Of a DNA stretch of 64,000 bases, positions 25,174 to 34,411 are shown piece after piece (within the stretch, counting starts at the first letter, position 1; every line of letters begins with the position of its first letter). The stretch comes from JAVDCA01 sp035293985 (lineage in GTDB: Bacteria; Pseudomonadota; Alphaproteobacteria; Rhizobiales; Xanthobacteraceae). Location: assembly GCA_035293985.1 (NCBI GenBank), contig DATGLS010000024.1:10586-74585 (forward strand), read 5' to 3'. Both the position numbers and the translations under genes were made by a program. The notes under the pieces were generated by a model. It was not told the DNA's origin. It did not search any database and saw nothing but the letters and a program-made list of their open reading frames with translations.

Positions 25174-26592
25174 TCAGCGCCGATTGTAAACATCGTCGAG
25201 CCGAACGATGTCGTCCTCGCCCAGATAGCTGCCCGTCTGGACCTCGATCAACTCGAGCGCGATGCGGCCCGGATTGGCCAGCCGATGCAGCGACCCGATC
25301 GGGATATAGATCGACTCGTTCTCGTGCACGGTCCTGATTTCCTCCCCGACCGTGACCTCGGCGGTGCCGCGCACCACCACCCAGTGCTCGGCGCGGTGAT
25401 GATGCTTTTGCAGCGACAGCTTGCCGCCCGGCGCGACGGCGATGCGTTTGACCTGGAAGCGATCGCCGGTGTCGACGGATTCGTAAAAGCCCCATGGGCG
25501 ATGCACGCGGCGATGCTCCTTCGCCTCCGCCCGTCCCCGCCGCTGCAACTCGGCGACCAGCGATTTCACTTCCTCGGCGCGGCCACGCGGAAGCACCAGC
25601 ACCGCATCGGGCGTCGACACGACGATGAGATCCTCCACGCCGAGCACGGCCGTGAGGCGGCCGTCGGCATGCACGACGCAGCCCTTGGCGTCGACCGCCA
25701 GCGCCGGACCGCTGGCGACGTTGCCGCCCGCGTCGCGCGGGGCGACGTCGAACACGGCGTCCCAGCTGCCGATGTCCGACCAGCGGAAGCAGCCCTCGAC
25801 CACCGCGGCGCGATCAGTCTTCTCCATCACGGCGTAGTCGATCGACTTCTGCGTCGCCCGGCCAAACGCCTGCTCGTCGAGGCGGACGAAGCCGAGGTCG
25901 GTTGCGGCGGCGCGCACTGCGTCCTCGACGGCCTCCGCCATGCCTGGCTCGAAGCGGGCGAGCTCGGCGAGCAGCGCGTCGGCGCGAAAGAGGAAGTTTC
26001 CCGAGTTCCACAGGTAGCCCTGCGCGACGTAGCCGGCCGCGGTCACCGCATCCGGCTTTTCGACGAAGGCTGCGACCTCGCTCACGCCGTCGACGCCGAG
26101 CGCCGCGCCGCGGCGCACGTAGCCGTAGCTCGTCTTGGGCGCGCTCGGGCGGATGCCGAACGTGACGATGTGCCCTTGCGCCGCCGCATCGCGCCCGGCG
26201 CGACAGGCGGCGTGAAAGAGATCATTGTCGAGAATGACGTGATCGGCCGCAATCGCGAGCACGATCGCGTCCGAATCGCGGCCGCGCGCAAAGGCGGCGC
26301 CGGCCGCGATGGCGGGCCCCGAGTCGCGGCGGACCGGCTCGAGCACGACCGTCGCGTCGATGCCGATCTCCTCGGCCTGTCGGCGGGCGAAGAAGCGGAA
26401 GGCATCGCTCGTCATCACGATCGGCGGCGCGAACAGCTCGGGCGAGGATACCCGCATGAGCGCCTGCTGGTAGGTCGATTTCTCGCCCACCAGCGGCAGG
26501 AACTGTTTCGGCATGGCGTCCCGCGACACGGGCCACAGGCGCGTGCCGGCGCCGCCGGCGAGGACCAAGGGAATGATGCGCGGTGAGGACAT
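25174..26592 (-). CDS. manC: Mannose-1-phosphate guanylyltransferase / mannose-6-phosphate isomerase
   Basis: A 472-residue bifunctional (type II) enzyme that makes GDP-mannose. The N-terminal nucleotidyltransferase has LAGGAGTRLWPVSRDAMPKQ and FVEKPDAVTA; the C-terminal cupin isomerase has RPWGFYESVDTGDRFQVKRI and QKHHHRAEHWVVVRG with metal-binding histidines. Length and order match AlgA/ManC/XanB. Start ATG 26592 (MSSPRIIP) is chosen because the 67 extra residues of the longer frame are arginine/proline-rich shadow. It feeds GDP-mannose to the following GME-like gene. Confidence 0.95.
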   Translation of the reverse strand: MSSPRIIPLVLAGGAGTRLWPVSRDAMPKQFLPLVGEKSTYQQALMRVSSPELFAPPIVMTSDAFRFFARRQAEEIGIDATVVLEPVRRDSGPAIAAGAAFARGRDSDAIVLAIAADHVILDNDLFHAACRAGRDAAAQGHIVTFGIRPSAPKTSYGYVRRGAALGVDGVSEVAAFVEKPDAVTAAGYVAQGYLWNSGNFLFRADALLAELARFEPGMAEAVEDAVRAAATDLGFVRLDEQAFGRATQKSIDYAVMEKTDRAAVVEGCFRWSDIGSWDAVFDVAPRDAGGNVASGPALAVDAKGCVVHADGRLTAVLGVEDLIVVSTPDAVLVLPRGRAEEVKSLVAELQRRGRAEAKEHRRVHRPWGFYESVDTGDRFQVKRIAVAPGGKLSLQKHHHRAEHWVVVRGTAEVTVGEEIRTVHENESIYIPIGSLHRLANPGRIALELIEVQTGSYLGEDDIVRLDDVYNRR

Positions 26593-26599
26593 TGGGTCT

Positions 26600-26947
26600 T
26601 CAGTGGATGGGCTGGTCAATCGAACCCGGCGCCTTGCGAGGCGGAGAGCCCGGCTGGTTCTGCGCGGCCGGCGGGACGTTGGGGGAAGCGGTGGTGGTCG
26701 ACAAGCCCGTGCTTGGAGCGGCCGGCCCAGCCGTCGCGGAAGCGGCCGCAGTGCCCGCTCCCTCTTCGCCGCTGAGCTTTCTGATGTAGTCACGGTAGCC
26801 GGGCGCGCCCCGGCGCGGCGGCGCGTCGGGCGGCAGTCCCCCTGCCCATTCGGGCAGATTGTCGCCGATGAAGTTGCTGCCCGGCGACGCGCACGACGAC
26901 AGCATCAATCCGCTCACCGCGACACCGATCAGCAACGCAAACCGCAT
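26600..26947 (-). CDS. Small hypothetical lipoprotein
   Basis: A 115-residue protein with a lipoprotein signal peptide (MRFALLIGVAVSGLMLSSCA, lipobox LSSC). The mature part is short, proline/alanine-rich and probably disordered, with the phrase NLPEWAGGLPPDAPPRRGAP, which I associate with small uncharacterised lipoproteins in Bradyrhizobium relatives. It stands 7 bases upstream of manC. It could be an accessory outer-membrane or periplasmic part of the export system; no function can be assigned. Confidence 0.7.
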   Translation of the reverse strand: MRFALLIGVAVSGLMLSSCASPGSNFIGDNLPEWAGGLPPDAPPRRGAPGYRDYIRKLSGEEGAGTAAASATAGPAAPSTGLSTTTASPNVPPAAQNQPGSPPRKAPGSIDQPIH

Positions 26948-27029
26948 GATGGCTTCAACCGCGCGACATCGGTCGGCCTGTGCGCGTGGCCCCATCACCC
27001 CTCGCAATCATTAGCGGCAGATGTGTGAA

Positions 27030-28307
27030 TTATGCCTGACTTGCCGCGTCGATTCTGCTCGGCGGGCGGTACGCCAGCATGGCACCCAGCCAGAAGAAGA
27101 TGAGCCGCCCCTCGACGAAGGTCGAGAAATGAGAATTCGCCATGCTGGTCGCGCACCAGCAGATCAGGGTTGCGGCAGCGAGCTGTCGATAGGGCGCGGG
27201 GGCCGGGCAGGCCAGGGCGCGAAAGATGAAAAACAGGAAAGTCGCAAGCCCGACCAGGCCCTGCTCGCCGAGAATCTTGAGAAACTGGTTGTGTGGATCG
27301 CCCGTGTCGTTTCCCCGCCACCCGGCGACGCCCTGGCCATAGGGGCGATATCCGTCCGCGAAGCCGCCGGTGCCGACCCCGAAGACCGGGTGGTCGCGGA
27401 CCATTCGCAGCGTGGTCGGCCAAAAGACGGCGCGATAGCCGAGCGAAGTCGCCGTCGTCGACTGATTGGCGGTCTCGAACTCGCGCACCGCCTGGCCGAT
27501 GCGGCTGCGCACCTGTCCATTCGACGCGAGCAGCAGGCCGACGCAGACCAGAACCCCCAAGCCGGCAAGTGCCTTCATGCGCCACGATCCGCGCACCAGG
27601 AAGGTGACGACCGCGACCGCCATGACGAGCAGCGCCAGATAGCCGCTGCGTCCCCACAGCACGAACACGATGTCGAAGGCCAGCACCGCGATCGCCGCGA
27701 CCATGATCCGCCGATCGCCGAGCAGGCGCTCGCCCGCGAAAGCCTCCGGGCACATGGTCGCCGCGATACAGACGACGATCGCGAGCGCAAAGCTCAGGGC
27801 CTGGACCGTGTAGTTGTGGAACGAGACTCCGGGCGGCAGCTTGTTCAGGATCGGGATCTGCTCCCACGCGGTCACGAACGAGACCGCCGCGGCGACGAGG
27901 CACATGATGACGAGGACCTTGCACACCTGCCGCTTTGACGCCGCATCGTCGAACACGGCGACGCATAGCGGCACCAGCAGGAGGCGACGCCAGCCGCCCA
28001 GCGCGTTGAGCGCGTCATTCCATGACGCTGGTCCGTAGAAGCTCGCAAGCACGACGATCGCCGCGAAGGGGAGAAGTCCAGCCACCAGCGGATGATGCAC
28101 GGTCTGCGCCAGCCGGCGCTGCAGCTCGCGACTGAACGCGAACGGGATGAGCGCCGCGATCTCGAAGACGATCGTCGCCGAGGTCGAGATCAGTGCCGCG
28201 ACGATCATGCCGAGCAGCAGCATGCGCGCGATCCCGACGCCGCCGTCGGTGGGCGCGAGCACACGCCACACGACCGATCTCGCGCGCTTGCCGTCGATCG
28301 CTTTCAC
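27030..28307 (-). CDS. O-antigen ligase / polymerase family protein (Wzy-like)
   Basis: A 425-residue inner-membrane protein with about ten hydrophobic segments and a large periplasmic loop. The Wzy_C/ligase signature is present: HPVFGVGTGGFADGYRPYGQ, then DPHNQFLKILGEQGLVGLAT. It would polymerise repeat units or ligate the glycan at the periplasmic face. Start is GTG at 28307, 12 bases after the upstream epimerase stop, with CAGG before it. It is the only polymerase-type gene in the locus. Confidence 0.88.
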   Translation of the reverse strand: MKAIDGKRARSVVWRVLAPTDGGVGIARMLLLGMIVAALISTSATIVFEIAALIPFAFSRELQRRLAQTVHHPLVAGLLPFAAIVVLASFYGPASWNDALNALGGWRRLLLVPLCVAVFDDAASKRQVCKVLVIMCLVAAAVSFVTAWEQIPILNKLPPGVSFHNYTVQALSFALAIVVCIAATMCPEAFAGERLLGDRRIMVAAIAVLAFDIVFVLWGRSGYLALLVMAVAVVTFLVRGSWRMKALAGLGVLVCVGLLLASNGQVRSRIGQAVREFETANQSTTATSLGYRAVFWPTTLRMVRDHPVFGVGTGGFADGYRPYGQGVAGWRGNDTGDPHNQFLKILGEQGLVGLATFLFFIFRALACPAPAPYRQLAAATLICWCATSMANSHFSTFVEGRLIFFWLGAMLAYRPPSRIDAASQA

Positions 28308-28319
28308 GGCTTGGCCTGC

Positions 28320-29336
28320 CTAGACACGATGGAAGGCGCGAAACCAGTCGACGAAGCGTTTGACGCCCTCCGCGATCGGCGTTGCCGGCGTGAAGCCGAC
28401 GTCCCTGCGTAAGTCTTCCACATCGGCGTAAGTCGCTGGCACGTCGCCGGGCTGCATCGGCATGAGCTCACGCACGGCCGTCTTGCCGACCGCTTGCTCG
28501 ATCAGGCGCACCACCTCGGGGACCTCGACCGGCGTGTGGTTGCCGATGTTGTAGATCCGCCACGGCGCACGGCTCGTCGCGGGATCTGGCCGCTCGCTCG
28601 ACCAGCTTGCATCGCTCGCGGCCGGACGATCGATAAGCCGCACGACCGTCTCGATGACGTCGTCCACATAGGTGAAATCGCGCCGCATGTTGCCGTGGTT
28701 GAACAGCTTGATCGGCCGTCCGGCGAGAATCGCGTCGGTGAACAACCACATCGCCATGTCGGGCCGTCCCCATGGGCCATAGACCGTGAAGAAGCGCAGA
28801 CCTGTCGCGGGAAGGCCGAACAGGTGCGCGTAGGCGTGCGCCATGAGCTCGTTGGCCTTCTTGGTCGCGCCATAGAGGCTGAGCGGATGGTCGACGTTCT
28901 GCGCCGTCGAAAATGGCATTTGCGTGTTGGCGCCGTAGACCGAGGATGACGATGCATAGACGAGATGTCGCGCCTTTGCCTGGCGGCAACCTTCGAGCAC
29001 GTTGAGGAAGCCAATGACGTTGGCGTCCGCATAGGCGTGCGGATCGACCAGCGAGTGGCGCACGCCCGCTTGTGCGGCGAGATTGATCACGTATGGAAAG
29101 CCGTGCTGTGCAAACAATGCCGCGACGCCCGCTCGGTCGGCGAGGTCGAGCTTCACGAAGCTGAATCCAGGTGCCTTCGCGAGCTCGGCGATGCGCGCCT
29201 GTTTGAGCGCCGGATCATAGTAGGCATTGAGGTTGTCCAGACCCACGACCGCGCGGCCGTCCGCCAACAGCCGCCGCGCCACGTGAAAACCGATGAAGCC
29301 GGCCGCGCCGGTGACCAGGATCGGATCGGTCGGCAT
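28320..29336 (-). CDS. UDP-glucuronate 4-epimerase-like SDR enzyme
   Basis: A 338-residue NAD-dependent epimerase. It has ILVTGAAGFIGFHVARRLLA, GLDNLNAYYDPALKQARIAE, VYASSSSVYGANTQMPFS, the YGATKKANE catalytic pair and FFTVYGPWGRPDMA, all hallmarks of the LspL/GAE family that converts UDP-GlcA to UDP-GalA. The substrate would be made by a UDP-glucose dehydrogenase that I do not see in this window. The stop of the upstream dehydrogenase (29345) and this start (ATG 29336) are 8 bases apart; an upstream start at 29357 would overlap. Confidence 0.87.
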   Translation of the reverse strand: MPTDPILVTGAAGFIGFHVARRLLADGRAVVGLDNLNAYYDPALKQARIAELAKAPGFSFVKLDLADRAGVAALFAQHGFPYVINLAAQAGVRHSLVDPHAYADANVIGFLNVLEGCRQAKARHLVYASSSSVYGANTQMPFSTAQNVDHPLSLYGATKKANELMAHAYAHLFGLPATGLRFFTVYGPWGRPDMAMWLFTDAILAGRPIKLFNHGNMRRDFTYVDDVIETVVRLIDRPAASDASWSSERPDPATSRAPWRIYNIGNHTPVEVPEVVRLIEQAVGKTAVRELMPMQPGDVPATYADVEDLRRDVGFTPATPIAEGVKRFVDWFRAFHRV

Positions 29337-29344
29337 TCGCGCGC

Positions 29345-30628
29345 TCACAGCCGCCACAGCTCGACACCCGCCGGCTTGGCGGCACGATCGAGCATGGCCT
29401 TGACGTCGAGCACCACGCCACCGCCCGGCTTGAGCAGCTTTTCGATCATCGCCCAGCCGCCGCGTATGTAGTCGTCGTGCGCGACCGCGAGGATGACGGC
29501 GTCGGCGGGGCGCAGCGCCGGCATCGGGGTGAGGGCGATGCCGTATTCATGTGTCGCCTCGTCGGCGAGGGCGAGCGGGTCGTGAACCTGGGCGGCTATG
29601 CCGAAGGATGCAAGCTCGTGCACGATGTCGACTACCCGCGAGTTGCGGATGTCGGGCACGTTCTCCTTGAATGTCAGGCCGAGCACCGTCACGGTCGGCG
29701 CCGCAGCGCCCTTTTGCATCAGCATGCGCACGCACTCGCGCGCCACACGGCGCCCGACGCCGTCATTGATGTGGCGGCCCGCGAGGATCACCTGCGGCGC
29801 GTAGCCCGCCTTCTCGGCACGATGGGTGATGTAATACGGATCGACGCCGATACAGTGCCCGCCGACGAGACCGGGGTGGAACGGGAGGAAATTCCACTTG
29901 GTGCGCGCCGCCGCGAGCACGTCGCCTGTATCGATGCCGAGCGCGTGGCAAATGGCGGAGAGCTCATTCATGAATGCGATATTGAGATCACGCTGCGTGT
30001 TCTCGATCACCTTGGCGGCTTCGGCGACCTTGATCGAAGGCGCGCGATGGATGCCGGCCGTGACCGCCGAACCGTAAACGGCGGCGACGACGTCGAGCGT
30101 CTTGTCGTCCTGCCCGGCCACCACCTTCGTGATGGTCTCGAAGCGATGCTTGCGGTCGCCCGGATTGATCCGCTCAGGCGAATAGCCGACGGTGAAATCG
30201 CGCCCGCAGACGAGACCGGAGGAGCGCTCGAGCACGGGCGCGCAGTCTTCCTCGACGGCGCCCGGGTAGACGGTCGACTCATAGACCACGATGTCGCCGC
30301 GCTTGAGCGCCCGGCCGACGGTTTCCGAGGCGGCGAGCATGGCGCGCAGATCGGGGCGCTTGGCCGCGTCGATCGGCGTCGGCACCGTGACGATGAAGAA
30401 ATCGGCGCGCACGAGATCCTTCGGATCACTGGTGTAGGTGAGGCTCGGTTGCGCCAGTTCCGCCACGTCGACCTCGCGCGTGCGATCGCGACCGGCGCGC
30501 AGCTCGTCGATGCGCGTACGGTCGATGTCGAAGCCGGTCACCGGCGCGCTCGTGCGGGCGAATGCGACGGCGACCGGCAGCCCGACATAGCCGAGGCCGA
30601 TGACGGCGATCTTGCGTCCGTGACTCAA
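29345..30628 (-). CDS. UDP-N-acetyl-hexosamine 6-dehydrogenase (WbpA/TviB/WbpO-like)
   Basis: A 427-residue nucleotide-sugar dehydrogenase. It begins with the Rossmann motif KIAVIGLGYVGLPVAVAFA, has YESTVYPGAVEEDC, the substrate block KVIENTQRDLNIAFMNELSA and the catalytic cysteine in HPGLVGGHCIGVDPYYITH. This set is the UDP-GlcNAc/GalNAc branch (uronic acid of an N-acetyl sugar) rather than UDP-glucose dehydrogenase. Together with the WbpB- and WbpE-like genes at 18645-20834 it would begin a UDP-diamino-uronic acid route. The start is probably TTG at 30628 with GGGG upstream; a longer frame from an ATG at 30700 adds an atypical basic leader. Confidence 0.86.
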   Translation of the reverse strand: MSHGRKIAVIGLGYVGLPVAVAFARTSAPVTGFDIDRTRIDELRAGRDRTREVDVAELAQPSLTYTSDPKDLVRADFFIVTVPTPIDAAKRPDLRAMLAASETVGRALKRGDIVVYESTVYPGAVEEDCAPVLERSSGLVCGRDFTVGYSPERINPGDRKHRFETITKVVAGQDDKTLDVVAAVYGSAVTAGIHRAPSIKVAEAAKVIENTQRDLNIAFMNELSAICHALGIDTGDVLAAARTKWNFLPFHPGLVGGHCIGVDPYYITHRAEKAGYAPQVILAGRHINDGVGRRVARECVRMLMQKGAAAPTVTVLGLTFKENVPDIRNSRVVDIVHELASFGIAAQVHDPLALADEATHEYGIALTPMPALRPADAVILAVAHDDYIRGGWAMIEKLLKPGGGVVLDVKAMLDRAAKPAGVELWRL

Positions 30629-30712
30629 TCCACATACCCCGCAGGCGCGCCGCGGTTGTTTACCGGGCGGCGAGGACTCTTCGCAATACCGGCCGCGCAA
30701 CGGCGCATTGAG

Positions 30713-31759
30713 TTACTCATGCCGCGACATTTCGGCCGGCGGCCCGATCTCCCATTGCGAAGGCGGGATGTCCTTGCCATAGCGCACCGTGAAATCGGTG
30801 GCGGCCGTGGCGCCGGCGAGTCGAGCCCCCGGCCGCAGGTCGGCCATCGCGATGCCGTCGAATCGCGTCACCAGCAGCGAGCCGTCGATGGTCTTCACCA
30901 CGAAGGTTCGGCTGGCGATCGATGCGTCGACGATCGTGCCCGCCGCGATGTCGTCCGCGAACAGCCCGCCGTCGAATGGCTGGGCGGCCGAGATGCCGAC
31001 CCGCCGTCCTTCGAGGTAGGCAAACGCGCCCGGATAGGGCGGCGCCACGGCGCGGATCAGGCGATCGATCGCGCGGGTCGATGACCGCCAATCGATCAGG
31101 CCGTCCTCCGGCGTGCGCTTCGGGTAGTAGCTCGGCTCACCCGCTGGCTGGGGCGTGAAGGTCGCCGTGCCGGCCGCGATCTTTGCCACGCTCTCGGTCA
31201 GCACCTGCAGCATCGCAATGCGATTCTTCTGCTGCAGCGTCTCGATCGTGTCATGCGCGTTGATCTCGAAGATCCGCGAGCCGATGATGTCGCCATCGTC
31301 CATTCCCGGCGTGTAGCGAAACAGATAGGTGATGAAGCGCTCCTGGCCGGTGATGATCGACCAGTTCATCGGCGAGCGTCCGCGACCGCGCGGCAGACCG
31401 AACGCGCTGCCGTGCATGCCGCAGGCGAACTTGCCGAGGGTGCGCAGGATCGCCTCCGGGATGAGCCGCTCCCAGCCGAGCACGCACAGGAGATCGAAGC
31501 GCTCCTGGGAGAAGAAGGCGGCGTCCGCCGCATCGGTGAGCGTGTAGGAGCGCACCGCGTGGCACGGGATTCCGGTCTTGTCGCAATAAGCGGCGATCTC
31601 GGTACCGCGAAAGAAAGCGACATTGTTACGCGCCGCGCTTTCAGCGTTGAGGACGACCGCTGCGCTGATCGGCCACGCCTTGGCGTGCACGAGCCCGGCG
31701 ATCAGGTCGAGAGTCGTGCCCTTAGACCCTAAAATCGCGAGCTTCAGGGGCGATGACAT
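30713..31759 (-). CDS. Sugar N-formyltransferase-like protein (methionyl-tRNA formyltransferase fold)
   Basis: A 348-residue protein of the formyl-THF-dependent formyltransferase family. The core FACGMHGSAFGLPRGRGRSP followed by MNWSIITG and the block GMDDGDII matches ArnA/VioF-type enzymes that formylate amino sugars. The catalytic His116 and Asp154 are visible, but the usual Asn two residues before the His is Gly114, so activity is uncertain. A C-terminal FMT-like domain follows (RAVAPPYPGAFAYLEGRRV). It overlaps the upstream deacetylase gene by 38 bases, suggesting translational coupling, and is followed 84 bases later by the WbpA-like dehydrogenase. Its likely substrate is an amino group placed by one of the aminotransferases of the locus. 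Confidence 0.85.
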   Translation of the reverse strand: MSSPLKLAILGSKGTTLDLIAGLVHAKAWPISAAVVLNAESAARNNVAFFRGTEIAAYCDKTGIPCHAVRSYTLTDAADAAFFSQERFDLLCVLGWERLIPEAILRTLGKFACGMHGSAFGLPRGRGRSPMNWSIITGQERFITYLFRYTPGMDDGDIIGSRIFEINAHDTIETLQQKNRIAMLQVLTESVAKIAAGTATFTPQPAGEPSYYPKRTPEDGLIDWRSSTRAIDRLIRAVAPPYPGAFAYLEGRRVGISAAQPFDGGLFADDIAAGTIVDASIASRTFVVKTIDGSLLVTRFDGIAMADLRPGARLAGATAATDFTVRYGKDIPPSQWEIGPPAEMSRHE

Positions 31760-32453
31760 GGCCGAAGACCTTACGGCAGTTGAGCATCAAATATTGTTCC
31801 AGATCGTGTTGCCGGCGGTCACGCAGCTCGGTCCAGATCGCGCGATCGTCGTTGATGCCGGTCCACCATTCGGGATGCAGGAGGAGTTGCAGGCGCGGGC
31901 GGCCCGCGTCCATCCATTGCGCCAGCGTCGGCAGGAAGGCGAGCGAGCGGCGCGAGTCCGATAGATAGGATTCCGGGCTGAAGAAGCGCGGATCATAGGC
32001 ATTGATGAAGGCGGCATAAGACCTGCCCAGCACGGCCCGCGAAGGGCGATGGAAGCTCATCACGTCGTCGACAGCGAGCACGGAGGATGAAAACCAGTCG
32101 ATTGTCCGGCGAATAACTCTTTCATCGTCGCCGAAGCGCGTCTCGTCGATGTGCAGGCCGACGCAATGTCCGGCGGCGCGCAACGTCCGCATGATGCCGA
32201 TCACTTCGTCGGAGAAGATGCTGTAGGTCTCGGCGTTGAGCTGGAAGAAAAAATTCGACTGGACGCCCTGCTCCTGCGCCAGTCTTCCGAGCACCAGCGC
32301 GTTGCGTGCCGAGATGTCGACGTCGTGCCGCAGAAAGAAGACTTTGCCCTCGGCCGGCGCACGGTCGAAACGCGCGAAAGCGTAGCCGGCTGCCTTGGCG
32401 GCGGAAAGGATGTCGCGGAACAAGCTCGCCCCGAACTCGCTGGTCTCGAACAT
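31722..32453 (-). CDS. Polysaccharide deacetylase-like protein (NodB superfamily)
   Basis: A 243-residue protein with a degenerate NodB-type fold: FFLRHDVDISARNALVLG carries the HDVD metal/catalytic motif and VMSFHRPSRAVLG resembles the second metal site. Proteins of this size in polysaccharide loci often deacetylate or are catalytically altered. Start ATG 32453 has GGAG eight bases upstream. The 3' end overlaps the formyltransferase gene by 38 bases, so the two probably act on the same sugar, for example deacetylation followed by formylation of the freed amine (inference). Confidence 0.78.
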   Translation of the reverse strand: MFETSEFGASLFRDILSAAKAAGYAFARFDRAPAEGKVFFLRHDVDISARNALVLGRLAQEQGVQSNFFFQLNAETYSIFSDEVIGIMRTLRAAGHCVGLHIDETRFGDDERVIRRTIDWFSSSVLAVDDVMSFHRPSRAVLGRSYAAFINAYDPRFFSPESYLSDSRRSLAFLPTLAQWMDAGRPRLQLLLHPEWWTGINDDRAIWTELRDRRQHDLEQYLMLNCRKVFGHVIAPEARDFRV

Positions 32454-32494
32454 GCACTCAACTCCGCCGATAGGCGCCGCCGGGGACGATCTGA

Positions 32495-34411
32495 TCACGC
32501 ATAGGCGCGCCGCCAGGCCTGGAACTGCAGCACCGCCCACAATCCGTGCTGGGCATCGCGACGCCCGGCCAGGAACTCGTCGAACCAGCGGCGCACCACC
32601 GCGCGATCGAGCAGCCCGTCCGCCAGCGCGCCCGCCGACAGAAGATCCTCGGCCCATGGCCGCAGCGGTCCCTTGATCCATTCGCCGACCGGGATGCCGA
32701 AGCCCATCTTCGGCCGATCAGTCAGCGCCTTCGGCACGTAACGCGCCAGGATGGCGCGCAGCGGCCGCTTGCCTTCGCGGTTCGCGATCAGGAGGGACGA
32801 CGGCAGCCGCCAGGCGAATTCGACCACGCGGTGGTCGAGCAGCGGCACGCGCGCCTCGAGGCTCACCGCCATCGAAGCGCGGTCGACCTTGGTGAGGATG
32901 TCGTCAGGCAGATAGGTCAGCATGTCGAGAAGCCGCAGCTTGCCGATGGTGTCGAGGCCGTGCGTCTCCTGCCCGAAGCGCGCGATGACGTCGGCAGGCT
33001 CGCTCACGCCAGGCAGGAACCGCGCAGGATCAGGCGTATAGGAGACGACGCGGCGATACATGGCGAGCGGATCATCGTCGCCGAGCAGCGCCGCGCCCTT
33101 GCGGATCTTGTCGCCCGGATGGCTCGGCTTGAGGTGGCGCGGCAGCGGCGCTGCGAGCGTATCCCAGGCATCGGCCGAGATGAGCTCGATCGCCTGCGCC
33201 GCCATCCGCCGCACCGCAGCCGGCAGGCGGCGTGCCGCACCGGCGAGCCGGGCGATGCCCTGATAGCGCACATAGCCGCCGAAGGTCTCATCGCCGCCGT
33301 CGCCCGAGAGCGCCACCGTCACGTGGCCGCGCGCGAGCCGCGACACCAGATAGGTCGGCAGCTGCGAGCTGTCGGCGAAGGGCTCGTCGTAGATCGCCGG
33401 CAATTGCGGGATGATCGCCTGTGCGTCCGCGGCCGAGAGCTCGAGCTCGGTATGCTCTGTACCGAGATGTCGAGCCACCGCCTTGGCGGCGGCGGCTTCG
33501 TTGAAGGCCTGCTCACGAAAGCCGATCGAGAAGGTCTTGACCGGGCGGGTCGCGGCGCGCTGCATCAGCGCGACGACCGTCGAGGAATCGATGCCGCCGG
33601 ACAGGAACGCGCCGATCGGCACGTCCGACACCATCTGCCGATTGACGGCGTCGGCGAGCAGATCGTGCAGCTCGTCGAGCACCTCGGCATGCGGCCGGCG
33701 ATCGGCGGCTGCCTGGCCGCGCCGCGCAACGTCGGCGACGTCCCAGTAGCGATGCACCGTGACGCCCGCGGGGCTCGCCTCGAGCCTATGGCCGGGCGCA
33801 AGCTTGGCGACCTCCCGATAGATCGCGCCTGGGGCGGGCACGCAGGCGTAGCGCAGATAGCTCGCGAGCGCGCCGGGATCGAGCGTGCAATTGACGCCGC
33901 CGAGCGCACGCAACGCCTTGAGCTCGGACGCGAACGCGAACGTACCGTTCTGTCGCGTCCAGTAGAGCGGCTTGATCCCCAGGCGGTCGCGTGCGAGATG
34001 CACGATGCGCGCGCCGCGATCAAACGCCGCGAAGGCGAATAAACCGTTGGCGCGCGCGAGCGCGCCATCGATGCCGAAGGCCGCAATCGCCTCCACCAGC
34101 ACCTCGGTGTCGGACGTGCCGCGCCACGGCTTGTCGAGCTCGGCCGCCATCTCGGCACGGTTGTAGAGTTCCCCGTTGTAGGTGATGACGATGCGGCCGT
34201 CGGCGCTCGTCATCGGCTGCAGGCCGGTCGGGGTGAGGTCGATGATCGCGAGCCGGCGATGGCCGAGCGCGATGCCGACCTCGGGATCGCTCCAATGACC
34301 ATCGCCGTCGGGGCCGCGATAGGCGATCGCATCGGTCATCGCGCGTGCCTGCGCGGCGAGCTCGTCCGCGGGCAGCCCGGTAAATCGCCACAGGCCGGCA
34401 ATCCCACACAT
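32495..34411 (-). CDS. asnB: Asparagine synthetase (glutamine-hydrolysing)-like amidotransferase, copy 1
   Basis: A 638-residue AsnB-type enzyme. Cys2, the glutaminase nucleophile, follows the initiator Met (MCGIAGLWRF), fixing the start at 34411. The GATase domain has YRGPDGDGHW and GHRRLAIIDL; the synthetase domain has the PP-loop FLSGGIDSSTV and SGDGGDETFGGY. In surface-glycan loci such enzymes are thought to amidate uronic acids rather than make asparagine. Its ATG shares one base with the TGA of the upstream GT4 gene (TGATG), so the two are translationally coupled. A second GT4-AsnB pair with the same junction is at 39430-42494. Confidence 0.93.
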   Translation of the reverse strand: MCGIAGLWRFTGLPADELAAQARAMTDAIAYRGPDGDGHWSDPEVGIALGHRRLAIIDLTPTGLQPMTSADGRIVITYNGELYNRAEMAAELDKPWRGTSDTEVLVEAIAAFGIDGALARANGLFAFAAFDRGARIVHLARDRLGIKPLYWTRQNGTFAFASELKALRALGGVNCTLDPGALASYLRYACVPAPGAIYREVAKLAPGHRLEASPAGVTVHRYWDVADVARRGQAAADRRPHAEVLDELHDLLADAVNRQMVSDVPIGAFLSGGIDSSTVVALMQRAATRPVKTFSIGFREQAFNEAAAAKAVARHLGTEHTELELSAADAQAIIPQLPAIYDEPFADSSQLPTYLVSRLARGHVTVALSGDGGDETFGGYVRYQGIARLAGAARRLPAAVRRMAAQAIELISADAWDTLAAPLPRHLKPSHPGDKIRKGAALLGDDDPLAMYRRVVSYTPDPARFLPGVSEPADVIARFGQETHGLDTIGKLRLLDMLTYLPDDILTKVDRASMAVSLEARVPLLDHRVVEFAWRLPSSLLIANREGKRPLRAILARYVPKALTDRPKMGFGIPVGEWIKGPLRPWAEDLLSAGALADGLLDRAVVRRWFDEFLAGRRDAQHGLWAVLQFQAWRRAYA

